Source: Spirodela intermedia (lineage: Eukaryota > Streptophyta > Magnoliopsida > Alismatales > Araceae). From it: a stretch of DNA of 64,000 nucleotides. The stretch is taken from positions 2,956,892-3,020,891 of the forward strand of contig LR746265.1 in assembly GCA_902729315.2 (NCBI GenBank), given 5' to 3'. Shown piece after piece: positions 1 through 13,022 of this stretch (its first letter is position 1; the number at the start of each line of letters is the position of its first letter). The notes below the pieces were generated by a model. It searched no databases. It was given only the letters and a program-made list of their open reading frames with translations, and was not told where the DNA came from. The position numbers and the translations under genes were made by a program.

Positions 1-371
1 GACATTGACTATCAATGCTGATCTGCTGACATTTGGGTGCTAACGTTTTTTATTTACTTTCACTGGATCTGGGTGAAAAAAGACACTACTTAATGTCTAC
101 AAATATTCTGGTTCAATGAACAGAGCCTACTATAACTGTGTTTCCATTCTCACCCTCCCTTGCATTTGGTCGTCATTGCTTCGCATAGAAAAGCAATGAA
201 TGAGCTGATCGTTTCATCACAAGGGAAAGATAGATTGCCTGCTTACTTCATAGAGAGGTTTTCGGCAGTGAGCGCATGCTAATATACAGTTTTTGTTAAT
301 CTTCATGGCATGTCAGCATTTTCATGACAACCAAATTTCAGTATTATTTCTGATTCTCAGTTTGATATTAG

Positions 372-3040
372 GTTCGAGTGAAGGCGGCCCTTAACAGACA
401 ATCAAAAACTAGACTTATTGGGCCAAACTGCCCTGGTATCATAAAACCTGGGGAATGCAAGATTGGCATCATGCCGGGGTATATTCACAAGCCCGGGCGC
501 ATTGGAATTGTTTCAAGATCTGGTACATTGACATATGAAGCGGTATGTGTTTATGCTGATCATAACAACTAAAAACACCTGGTTAAACCTCATGCATATA
601 TTTTTTTTCTTTTTGACAGGTTTTCCAGACAACTGCTGTTGGCCTTGGACAATCGACTTGTGTTGGCATCGGTGGTGACCCATTCAATGGAACCAACTTT
701 GTTGATTGCATAACCAAGTTCTTGGAAGATCCTCAGACTGAAGGTAAATCATTAAAAAATGGAGTCAATTGCGCAGCCAATTTCTCTGTCGTGGGTTTCT
801 CAAGGGGGGTTAGGGGGCACAGATGTATGTGCAGAAGTTGTAAGCTCGATGCAAGTATGCACTCTCCACCTGCATGTTTGTTGGAATGACCAGCATCATA
901 GGTCTCTAAAATGAACATTATCGGTAAATAACTGAGGAAGATTTACCAAATAATTTCAGCAGATGGCTATTCACCTCTATGTTCCGAAGGATTTTCATCA
1001 GATGAGATTAATGGCAGTTTGACATCCAAATGTAAATGTCGATGAAAAATATAGTGATTGTCAAGATACAAAAATGTTCTGTATTCTTTGCCTTGAACTG
1101 TTCCTAATCTTTTCTCCTTAAACTTCTGCTTTCATAGAGAAAGGTTCCCTAGTCACTCGTCTAACTGTTGAGAGCTATGAAATTCTTATCACGCAATATC
1201 ATATAATTGTTCCAGCATGCTGTCGTTATTCATAGCAAATGCAGTGATCTTTTAGTTATCGACTTCTCCAGGAAAAAAATTGGGTTCACTATGCCAATCT
1301 GTTTGACTCTAGTTTCCGTAAAATTTTCTGAATCTTGGGAGGTACCACTCATCGTGAAATGCCAAGGACGAACGATAATCATCTTTGTGATACTGTGATC
1401 TTGCCGTTTCTCAGTATAAAATAACGCTTGTTATCTTAGTCAAGTTGCATTTTATGTCAGGAATTGTTCTTATTGGAGAGATCGGAGGAACTGCAGAGGA
1501 GGATGCTGCGGCTTTAATCAAGGTAAATTAAATTCCAAGACAGATTGTTCGATGATTGAAAATGTTTATCATCCTGCAGCTTTTCAAATCATGAGTTCTT
1601 GCACAATATTCAGCACTATTGGATGTGAAATAACTTTTTTTTCCCATCATTTATTTATACCCAAAGCCATGCTATGATGAAAGGCCGTGAACACAGAATA
1701 TTTGGAAGTAATTTGGACTTTTGATCCTTTTGGTTTGTTTTTTTTTCTTGCTTTGGTAGAAGAAAAATTGCTCGTAGTTGGAAGGTACGCAATCAGCTAG
1801 TTCAGTATTATTACAAACAAAGGTACATTCTGCTAGGAACAGGAACGACCGACGCCGCGCACTGTAAGAGGCCATGGATAGATAATATCATGAAAGAAGT
1901 GAAAAGAGAAGAAACACAACACACATGAATGAAGGATTTTTGGGTGGTTCGGATACTCCACATCTGGGGCCTCGCTGGGTCTACCATGTGAGTTGAGAGT
2001 TGCAATATACAACATAAGAGGCGTTTCTCTCATTAGGAAGATAAGCCAACAACAGGTCTCTGAAAGTCGCATATATCGCGTTAGAATTGTAGGAACTCCA
2101 AGACATCCTCAATTTTACTTCACCACATTCTGATTTTATCATTTGGGCATAATTATTCACAAGATAAGCGTACATTGGCTTCTTAGTTCATAATCTCTGA
2201 TGTGTGATAATTCCTTGTAGATGTAAACTTTCTGAGGACTGAAACCAGAGTTTTTCTAATAGTTTTATCTTTTTGCATGATCCCCCTTGGATTTCTCTTC
2301 CGAGGCTCTGATGAGGGACGGCGCCTGAATTTCCATAGTTTTCCCGAATCATCTTTTTTTATTGTTTTTATGTTCCATCGTTCTTTTAAATTTATATTCT
2401 AATTTCCGGTATTTTTCTGAGACCACGATTCCTTCCTCCCAACGTCTGCGCATTCGAGACTTCCTCATCAGATTATAATGAATTATGCTGTGCATGAATT
2501 TCTCGTGCATTTGGAAACAGTGGATGCATTTCTACTTTTCTGCACCATGACGCTTGTTTCTTCCTTTCCCCATATGAGCAGGAAAGTGGAACTCAAAAGC
2601 CTATTGTTGCTTTTATCGCCGGCCTTACTGCACCCCCTGGTCGCCGAATGGGACATGCAGGAGGTGAGCGCATTCTTCATCTTTTACCTTGTTCATTTAG
2701 AGCTTAGCACTGTGGGTCACACTTCACTGGCTGTTTCTCTAAATCTCGCGTGTATGTTACTTTATCGATCACCCTAAATCCGACGGCCAAATTAAATCTG
2801 ACAGATTTAAATTATTTCTCGTCCTGTTCTTGGGCTAATGGTTGGCGTAATCTGCCGCTTTGGCCCCCTAATGCGTCGTCGGTTTCGCCTGGTTCCACAG
2901 CCATCGTCTCCGGTGGGAAGGGGACTGCGCAGGACAAGATCAAAACTCTCCGGGAGGCCGGGGTCACAGTCGTGGAGTCGCCTGCAAAGATCGGCTCGGC
3001 CATGCTCGAGGTCTTCAAGCAGCGGAGTCTTGTAGAGTAG
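372..3040 (+). CDS. Succinyl-CoA ligase (ADP/GDP-forming) alpha subunit, 3' part
   Basis: This is the alpha subunit of the TCA-cycle enzyme that converts succinyl-CoA to succinate with nucleotide triphosphate synthesis in the mitochondrial matrix. Five exons are read: 372-542, 620-743, 1461-1522, 2582-2663 and 2901-3040. All junctions are GT-AG and phases match, giving 192 residues to a TAG stop. Visible motifs are [11 protein letters not shown] and [14 protein letters not shown] of the CoA-ligase domain, then [12 protein letters not shown], which carries the phosphorylated active-site histidine (GHAGA), and a C-terminal [11 protein letters not shown]. Plant precursors are about 340 residues, so roughly the first 150, with the transit peptide and CoA-binding fold, lie upstream of the window. 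Bases 1-371 are intron. It converges with YLS8, with 263 bp between stops. Family identity is very secure; only the missing 5' part is unknown. Confidence 0.95.
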
Positions 3041-3303
3041 TGAAGGCATCAACACCATATCCCTCCCTGGTGCCTTCTTTTGATCGAATTTATCTGCGTT
3101 CCCCTCGGGATCACCCGCTGGGTTTTTTTCGTTCGAATAAAAGAACCCGAAGAATGAGCCCCCCTGGTGGGTCTTTCCTCGAGAAAATCAGAGATCAGAT
3201 TTCTATAAACCTTTCATGAATTTGGTTCGGGCCAGCAGTTTTTGTCTGAGGAAAGAACACGACACCTCCGACTCAGCTCCAGATGTGTGCGACGAATGGC
3301 GCC

Positions 3304-5031
3304 TCAGTAGCGGTACTTGGTGGAGTAGTCCTTGGGGGCGATGACAAGACCGCGGCCTTTCCTGGCGCCTCGGTAGACGGTCTCCACGATGTCGATGAAC
3401 TCCTGCTTATCCTTCATGGCCCAGTTGATCTTGTTGTTGTTCCCCGTCCCCAGGTCGATCATGATGTGTTTGTTGCGGAAGAAGAACATCACCGTCGACG
3501 GGTCGTAAAGCTCGTACATTGTGTTGAAGTCCGGCACCTCGGTGATGTCCACAAGGTATATCACGGCGAAGTTCTTTATCGTCTCCGCCACGGACGCCAG
3601 AACCTCGTCCATCTGCGGTATCATAGCATCCAGGGAATGGTGAGCTCCCTCTGAATCTGTGAGTCCGCAAGATCACACTTTCCGGGAAGCAATAAAACAG
3701 GGAAACACTCGTGGAAACAAGAGAATGAAGACGAGAGGAACAGACTACTCGAGAGTTTTTCCAGAAGGTTTTACATAGAAATAATCTATTATAATTGAAG
3801 CACGTGATGCAGAGTTGACTCTTGGAGAGATGAGCGCCCGTTGACCCAGTTTCCTCCAGTAACCCTAAAGACATCAGAGAATAATACAATCCCAAGTCCA
3901 GACCATTGGATATGATATCAGGGTCTTAATCTGAAGCAACCAAAATCAACTAACCCGGATAGTTTGGACGTTTTCCCCACGAGTCAGTACTGTTACCCTA
4001 AAGAAGACCTACAGACAGGCATCTGTAAAAGAAGGTAGAACATCACCAAGAAGATTAAGGTTATTAGAGGGAAACTATATTCATCTAATGTGCCAGGGCT
4101 AGGCCTCCCAGGACTGGTTGGATGCTCACTGAGAATCAGGACGCCTCAAATCCTGTTATAATCACCGAATTAGCTGTTTTCGGAGTGTTCTCCACAGAAT
4201 TAACATACACCTGGTTCGAGTTTCATTTAATGAACTAGAACATAGGTTAGTAATTCTGCCGGTTGCTTACTATTGTCACTCATCTGCATTCAGAAACAGG
4301 TCAGGAGCCATCGCCAATACCTTATATCAGCAATCGAGGAGCCCAAAAAATGAATCAGGGCAAGGCGACAAGGGTTTGCAGAACAAACAGAATAAATGGT
4401 AGTGAGACATATACAGGATAAATGGGAAGAAATAACACTGGTTCCATCTCGGAAATGCTATCTTCATTTTAGTTCTGGTTCTCAGAAACATACCAGGATT
4501 CCCGACGAAACATCTGGTTCTGAAATAAATGAACAGCCCGAAAGAGGGTGATAACTTCTTAAATCTGTTGTCAATAATAGGGATTATCGAGAGAGCATTC
4601 GAATCATCTACCAGTAATCGTCTGTGCTAACTTAAATCTGCTAGGTATGGAACATGATTGAATCTATCTAAGAAGTCAAGCATTTTCAAATCTCCAGAAA
4701 ATACGCCACAAGTCACCGAATGGAAGACCCAACCACCTAACTTTTCCTGTTCACAAAAAGAGAAAACGCAAGTCCAAACAAATTCTCAAAATTCTAAAGG
4801 TTAAAAAAAAAAGGAACTACGTATCAAAATCGAAACCAGCCGACGAAAGAAAAATGAACACAATAGAACCAAAGGATAAAAAAGACTCTTCCAGCAAAAC
4901 GGCAAAACCACCTGCATGCATGTCTCGTCCCAGTCATGCCCAAAGCGGATTACCACCAATCGCTCCTCCTCAGCGAGAATCGCCTGATCTACCGCCCATC
5001 CAGAGTGCAAGTGCGGCAGCAGGTACGACAT
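3304..5031 (-). CDS. YLS8: YLS8/DIM1, thioredoxin-like U5 snRNP protein
   Basis: DIM1/U5-15kD is a thioredoxin-fold subunit of the U5 snRNP and tri-snRNP, required for nuclear pre-mRNA splicing. Two exons on the minus strand, 5031-4912 (40 codons, MSYLLPHLHSGWAVDQAI to DETCMQ) and 3612-3304 (MDEVLASVAETIKN to KDYSTKYRY), join in phase 0. They give 142 residues, the invariant length of this family, almost unchanged from known DIM1 proteins. The single intron (4911-3613, 1299 bp) has GT and AG ends. The 40-residue first exon is easily missed because its open frame continues into the intron. The ATG lies 306 bp from the nicotinamidase ATG on the other strand, so the two genes probably share a divergent promoter. 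The gene is usually expressed constitutively; nothing here contradicts that. Confidence 0.96.
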
Positions 5032-5337
5032 TTGGGAATCCCAATCTCTCTCTCTCTCCGAACAACGTCGATCAAATGTATCAGGACTATGCGCCCGATC
5101 TAAGGTTTCTCCGGTAATCTCTGGAAGCTTCGAGGAATATGAAGTTCCATTAATATCCTTCAACGCTCTTGAATCCCCACAACATTTAAGGGTATTTACG
5201 TACTTTTAAATTGGTACAGTATGTGGGCGTAGGTGAGGTCACCGGCCGGGCAGCCTCCTAGTCGATATGGTGCCGCCGGCCGGAGAAGCTTTTTGGTAGT
5301 ATCTGTTCGATTTCGTCCCCGTCTGCCGGCGAGAGGG
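5032..5337. promoter_or_regulatory. Divergent promoter region between YLS8 and nicotinamidase
   Basis: Only 306 bp separate the start codons of YLS8 (leftward) and the nicotinamidase (rightward), so both promoters and both 5' untranslated regions must fit here. A (CT)n run lies just inside the YLS8 coding edge (about 5046-5058). No clear TATA box is seen on either side. The function is inferred from gene orientation alone. Confidence 0.5.
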
Positions 5338-5943
5338 ATGACTGCGGCCGCTGTACCTCCGTCCTACGCCAAGTATGAGGTCAGGCGGCGAAACCCTAAC
5401 CCTGCGTCTGCCGCTCTGCTTGTGATCGACATGCAGAAACACTTCACATCGATAGCCAAGCCCATCCTCTCCACCCTGAACGCCACCGTTGACCTCTGTC
5501 GCTCTCAGGGAATCCCCATCTTCTTCACCAGGCACCGACATGAGTCCCCCGCTGACTACGGCATGCTGGGTGAATGGTGGGATGGGGACCTCATCATGGA
5601 AGGAACTTCTGATGCCGAGCTCCTTCCGGGTCTCCATCGGCAGGAGGCTGACGCGGTGGTGGAGAAGTCCACCTACAGTGCATTCAGAGGTACGGGGCTG
5701 GAGGAGGTGTTGAGGGAGAAGGGTGTGGAGGAGGTAATTGTGACGGGGGTTATGACTAACCTGTGCTGCGAGACGACGGCGAGGGAGGCCTTCATCAAGG
5801 GTTTCAGGGTTTTCTTCTCCACTGATGCGACAGGGACCGCAAACGAAGAGCTTCACGAGGCCGCATTGAAGAACATGGCATATGGATTCGCGTATCTGGT
5901 TAATCGTGAGAGGCTCGAGACGGCTTTCGCTGGCGGCACTTGA
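5338..5943 (+). CDS. NIC2: Nicotinamidase (isochorismatase-like hydrolase), NIC2/NIC3 type
   Basis: This cysteine hydrolase converts nicotinamide to nicotinate in the NAD salvage pathway. It is a single exon of 201 residues. The open frame extends upstream to 5233, but the ATG at 5338 is chosen because homology begins shortly after it ([12 protein letters not shown]), and the family is about 200 residues. The expected catalytic triad is visible: Asp31 in LLVIDMQ, Lys110 in [10 protein letters not shown] and Cys143 in [11 protein letters not shown]. The FTRHRHES stretch (His66, His68) fits the metal and substrate pocket. The hallmark STDATGT.N..LHEA block follows. The sequence is closest to the plant NIC2/NIC3 group rather than the NIC1 group, a judgement from remembered family sequences. 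It shares a short divergent upstream region with YLS8. Confidence 0.9.
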   Translation: MTAAAVPPSYAKYEVRRRNPNPASAALLVIDMQKHFTSIAKPILSTLNATVDLCRSQGIPIFFTRHRHESPADYGMLGEWWDGDLIMEGTSDAELLPGLHRQEADAVVEKSTYSAFRGTGLEEVLREKGVEEVIVTGVMTNLCCETTAREAFIKGFRVFFSTDATGTANEELHEAALKNMAYGFAYLVNRERLETAFAGGT

Positions 5944-6945
5944 GATGTATGCCCTCTTTTCATCTGTGAACGAAACTTTATTTCGGATCCCCGTGTGGCA
6001 GATGCTGGCGATATGTATATTCTTCGGTTGTGACTATTTCTTTCTACGCCGAATCTTTTTCCATGTTTTCTTCCCCGAGTCTGAACTGAATCCGGGGTCT
6101 CCGTATCTACAATCTCGCTCTTCTTCTGCAACTTTATTTTCAGACATCTGCCATTAATTTTAGTTTTCGGCATGATCTGAAGTGTCTCTCTCCTGCAAAT
6201 TTCCTGAGTCGACTTAACTCTGCTCCGCCACCCGCTTCACCGTTATCTTCCTTCAAAGAGGCGAAATTATCTTGTGGATTTCCTCAACATGTTTTGATCC
6301 CCCCGTAGAATTTCTGTCATTCCTGAAACCATGATGATTATCAAGTCTGCGCAGTTACATTAGAGGTCTATATAGTAATTACGGAATAGTTTTGCTAAAC
6401 ATTTTTGTTATTCTTGGAGTTTTGCTTTACATTTGCTGTTCTTCTTGTTATTCTGTGCTTGGAGAATTGATTAACATGGAGTGTGTTTAATGGAATCAAA
6501 TATGTTGATTCATTTGTCTGAGGAAACAACGAATGACGCACAATCAGAAGAGTAGGTTCTCTTGTTTGAAGATGGTCATGAATATTTCTCATATGAAACA
6601 TTAATGGTGCAAAAGGAGTCTTTGATTGGCATGCGTTTCGCTTCTGCATCCATCGATTGCAAAGAGCCCAAGGATTAGAGGAGGACAATGCAGAACTAAA
6701 TGAACAAATGGGGGCTTTCTTTCTGGTTTTTCGGAGAGATTGGAAAGGATTTGAAAATCGTTACCATCTTTGTGGGTTGAAAATGACTTAGATGTTGACC
6801 TTTAATTAGCCTATTGTCACAAGATCTGATCTTGTAGAATCTTTTGCATAATCCAAGATTGTGATTTGGCTGGGGTCGAGTGAGATTTCTGGCTTTTGGC
6901 TTAGCTTATGATTTCAGTTGGATCAAAATGGCGGAGAGCAGGGCT
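5944..6945. other. Intergenic, 3' flank of nicotinamidase
   Basis: About 1 kb without a supportable gene. The first few hundred bases are probably the 3' untranslated region of the nicotinamidase. The short open frames here show no family resemblance and lack neighbouring splice-compatible exons. Confidence 0.6.
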
Positions 6946-7735
6946 GTTGAGTGTTCAACTTTTGATTTGATGCACTACACTCCACTAGCTCTTTGTGAAG
7001 AAGAAGAGAAAAGATAGAAGAGAGAGAGAATAAAGAATAAGAGGAAAGAAGAAGCCTCTTGAATTGATGATTTACAAAAGTGCCAGGGGTTTCTTTTTAT
7101 AGGAGTCTTGAAGGTCCTCGAGGATGAAATGAATGCCCTTAAATGGGATGTCTATTTTCATTGAAAAGTGGTCCATATGTGACTGATTGGAATGGGCACC
7201 CTTAAATCGGCTGTTTATTTTAGAGAGAATAGGTCTACAAAGGGATCGTTTCTCACAGGTTCCAACTCCTTTCCATGAGAATTAATCCACAAAGGGACAC
7301 AAAGGGCACCATTATGCTTATCTCTAAGTCATGCAAAACAACTCTTTGAGAGTCTTTTTTGTGAGAATATATGCTAGTTGATCTTTTGTATAGACTAAGT
7401 ATACTAGAAGCTGTTTTGATGCCACATGCTCATTAACAAAAGTTCAAGTCAATTTGGACGTGTTTTGTTTATTGATAGAAGACCAGGTTCGCAGCAAGGT
7501 AAGTGGCTTTAATGTTATCATACTAAAGATTTGGCAGTGATGAGAAGGGAAGTCCAAGCTCGTGTAGGAGAGAATTTAACCAAATTAACTATGGTGTAAT
7601 ATATTTCCAATGCATTTGTACTCTACTTAGGTGCTAGATTTAGTAACTATGACTTGCTTCTTAGAGCTTCACAAAATAAAGTTGCACTTAAGGACGATAA
7701 GGTAGTTATTGGTGGACAGTCAAAATAGTAAATTA
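6946..7735 (-). mobile_element. Decayed Ty1/copia fragment (RNase H end plus presumed LTR)
   Basis: Read on the minus strand, about 7660-7430 gives broken copia RNase H motifs. KQVIVTKSST.VEYK corresponds to the usual KKQ..V.RSS.EAEY block. After frameshifts come LLHELGLPF and YDNIKATYLAANLVFYQ, then TKHVQIDLNF, corresponding to the CDN..A..LA.NPVFH..TKHIEID block. Stops and frameshifts are frequent, so it is dead. The sequence beyond it, roughly 7330 down to a TGTTGAG at about 6946, sits where the 3' LTR should be. No matching second LTR was found, so the outer limits are approximate. Confidence 0.65.
7235..7298. repeat. Copy 1 of a 64-bp hairpin-containing repeat
   Basis: This segment runs from CTACAAAGGGATCG to TCCACAAAGGGAC. 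It matches, with divergence, a segment at 8932-8996 in the same orientation. The inner part is an imperfect inverted repeat (GGATCGTTTCTCA against TGAGAATTAATCC). It lies in the presumed LTR of the dead copia fragment. Confidence 0.6.
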
Positions 7736-8931
7736 TTTCTCAAAGTTCTTTTAAGATAACATATGATATGTTTGATTGCAATCAATTGTTTACTTATGAG
7801 TCATGCATAAATTGACATGTCCAATTAACTACAAAATTAATGTATGGACAGAAAATAGTGAGGTATTGAAAACCCATACATCTCTTCTAAAGAGAAGAAT
7901 CTACATCATAGTACATGACTCTTACATCACAGTGGTGTGAGTTGGTGATACACTGATGAGTGTAGAGATGGGTTTAAGACCATCCGTCCTGACTCATTGA
8001 AGTATATTTATAATATATTTTGCTTAAAAGATAGCATAACTATTAGGATAATTTTTAAACTTAATTTCTAAGAAGTAGTGAGCCTTACTAAGATTCCAAA
8101 CTATAATCTCAACAATGGATGATGCGATAACGTCAATGTCTCATACATTTGAGTCCGTAATTCTAATAATCCACGTAAATTAAATGAAGAGTTATGATTT
8201 ATTTGAGTGATCATAGAATAAAGATAAATGTACAATTAAGTAAAAAAACTAACTTCTTAACGTTGTGAACTTAACTGTGTGAATCGTACTCTAGGGGATT
8301 AATGTAGACTATATGATTATTTATGGAGATAATATACATGATGTGGAAAGGGATGATGCACAAAGCTTAGTAGTCACGGTATAGTGATGTATTTTATACA
8401 TCTAATTGTCGTATATATTATTGCAAGGAGAAGACGCCCAATAGTTATCTTGATGAGTAAGTTAAAAGTTGTGTAAAAGTAAGAATTTAATTATTTATAT
8501 ATATCAAATCACATCCATTAGTTCTGTAATTGAGTTGAAAGATCCATTTGCATTCATATCGGGGGTACTAAGACACAAGAGACCAAGGGTCATTTATGCA
8601 GAAGTATATTAACTTTAGCCATGGCTGCTCAGTGCATATGATCCTTGGATGTTTTAGTAAAGTAAGCGGGCTCACTTCAGATGTTGTTATTCTAGTACTA
8701 CTTTGAGAGTGAATCGTCAAAACAATAGCGTAAATATTCGCGAGGAGAAATAAACTAAATAGTAACATTCTTGATAGAACCGACTGACGCAACAATCATA
8801 TGTGCATCAGTAGAAACAAAGACAATAGACAATGAGAACACTATAAGGTTCAGTGAGCCCTGCTAGTCAACTTGAGAGTGACTTAACAATGACTGATACA
8901 GCGAAGGATGCCAGCAAGATACATAGAACAA
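7736..8931. other. AT-rich intergenic sequence, probable old repeat debris
   Basis: About 1.2 kb, strongly AT-rich, with stops in all frames and no recognisable protein or RNA motif. Because it lies between two copies of the 64-bp repeat and next to a dead copia fragment, it may be degraded transposon sequence. I cannot assign a family. Confidence 0.45.
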
Positions 8932-8996
8932 CTACGAAGGGACCGTTTATCACAGACTCTTAACCCTTTCCTGTGATAATCGGTCCACAAAGGGAC
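8932..8996. repeat. Copy 2 of the hairpin-containing repeat, near-perfect inverted repeat
   Basis: The arms at 8940-8955 (GGACCGTTTATCACAG) and 8971-8986 (CTGTGATAATCGGTCC) are inverted complements with one mismatch, separated by 15 bases. The whole segment matches 7235-7298 in direct orientation. It could be an LTR remnant or a small foldback element. Confidence 0.65.
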
Positions 8997-9734
8997 GTTC
9001 TGAAATGGGGATGATCATGTCGTCTAATCTTTTTGAGTATCATGAGATTCATTTCGATTGAAGGAGAGATGGAGCATCCGGCAGGAAGAACTCGGGTTCT
9101 GGCGATGTATGGCGGGGACGATGGCCCGGGGGATGATGAGAATGAGGAGCATTCAAAGAAGAGTACGAACATAAAAGAGAGGAAATGGCGAGATGAAATG
9201 GCACGGATGCCCGCCCCGTCTGCTTGCAGGCTCCTCCTGCAAGACAGTGCCCGCCGGGGGGGGCAGTCAGAGAGGGCAAGGAGGACGAGCACTTGAGATT
9301 ACCAGGCAGGAAGAGGGGGGGAGAGACGCGTCCCCCTCGGCCACCACGAGTCTGCGTCATGGGGCCTTCTCGAAAGGACGAAAGGAGGCGGTGGGGGATT
9401 AAATGTCCCTGTTCCTCTGCCTGGTAATGGTCCCCGGCTGCTCCGTTCGTCTCTGTAAACTCCTGCCGGTCCTAAAATTGCTCCTGGCATTTGGATGCGA
9501 AACGACTGCGAGGAGTCATTCAGAAGATCTCTGGCTCTTCAACGGCTGCGTTCTCCAAATCTGAAGAAACGACCACGTGATACTCCGTTGGCCGCATCCC
9601 AAATTCACGACGGCGACTGCGGCTACGCGACAAGAAGCAGCAGTTTTCGCTCCTCTCTCTCTCTTATCTCGCTTGTTCCGAGCTTTTATAAATCGGACTC
9701 CGTTTCACTGAGAGACCACATCGAGGGCTTCTCA
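8997..9734. other. GC-rich 5' flank of the SCPL gene
   Basis: About 740 bp upstream of the carboxypeptidase. Base composition rises sharply here. Overlapping open frames on both strands reflect GC richness and lack domain similarity. The frame of the SCPL start is open back to 9495, but that extension is not protein-like. Confidence 0.5.
9687..9693 (+). promoter_or_regulatory. Putative TATA box of the SCPL gene
   Basis: TATAAAT occurs 48 bp before the chosen ATG at 9735, preceded by a pyrimidine-rich stretch. If used, the 5' untranslated leader would be only about 15-20 bases. It supports 9735 as the first start codon. Confidence 0.45.
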
Positions 9735-12324
<2,590 letters not shown>

Positions 12325-13022
12325 CCGCTCTCCTGCTCCTTTTGTTTCCTAGTGATTCATGCCGCCATAAACGGTGGAGATCTTCAAGTTATCCATCAAC
12401 CCAAAGTCCCTCTTGTTATTCCCTCCCTGCCCGAACTGGCCCACCGGCTCCCCCCTCCTCCGTTTAAGCTCCCGGTTCCGGCTGCTGTCAGCGGCCGGTC
12501 GGCGATCGGATTGAGGGAGGAGAGGGAGAGCCCGCTGACGTCAGATACTCGAACTGGGTTCACCTCTTCTGGATAGAGGGGCGGAAAATGCGGATCCATG
12601 ACGACCCAATGAACAGTTTTAGCAACTCTCCCTCAGTTTGGCGGGCTAACTCCAATCGGCAGAAGAGAGAAAATGAGAGATAACTGATGGGGGGGGAGGG
12701 AGAGAAATCGTTGCGTTTGGCCACCAGTCGAGGAATTTCTCACCAACGTACGTGGGTCGCGGCCTACCCTGTCGGCCCATCGACGTCGACGTGTGAAGTC
12801 GGACTTGGCCATCAGGGCCAGAATGAGCGGCCCAGATGGGACCGCGAGTCCAGTCCAAATATAAAAAGATGATCGGCAGAACCTGAAGAAAACCCGATAT
12901 ATTTTCTGCTCACCAAATCGAACGGCTAGAAAGGAGGCAAGTACGCCAAGAACCTCAAACCCCCCCCCCCCCCTCCTGAAGCTATCCCTTCATAAGACCA
13001 CATACCGCAGGCCCCTGGTGCA
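12325..13022. promoter_or_regulatory. SCPL 3' flank and CYP86B promoter region
   Basis: About 700 bp between the SCPL stop and the CYP86B start. It contains TATAAAA at 12860-12866, about 157 bp before the ATG, and a run of 14 cytosines at about 12961-12974 in the leader. No other gene is seen. Confidence 0.5.
12860..12866 (+). promoter_or_regulatory. Putative TATA box of CYP86B
   Basis: TATAAAA followed by AGATG lies 157 bp upstream of the start codon in otherwise mixed sequence. The position and sequence suit a TATA box with a leader of roughly 125 bases. Confidence 0.55.

Noticed and set aside
5239-5856. 205-codon antisense frame over the nicotinamidase
   Set aside because: Shadow of a GC-rich coding exon with no domain similarity.
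7491-8996. Possible tRNA or other structured RNA gene around the palindromes
   Set aside because: The hairpin lacks tRNA arms and A/B box sequences, and matches a repeated element instead.
9033-9402. Overlapping frames on both strands upstream of SCPL
   Set aside because: GC-rich composition artefact; Arg/Gly-rich translations without motifs.
9495-9734. In-frame N-terminal extension of 80 codons on the SCPL protein
   Set aside because: It is not similar to anything expected, includes the TATA-like box, and would bury the signal peptide that begins at 9735.
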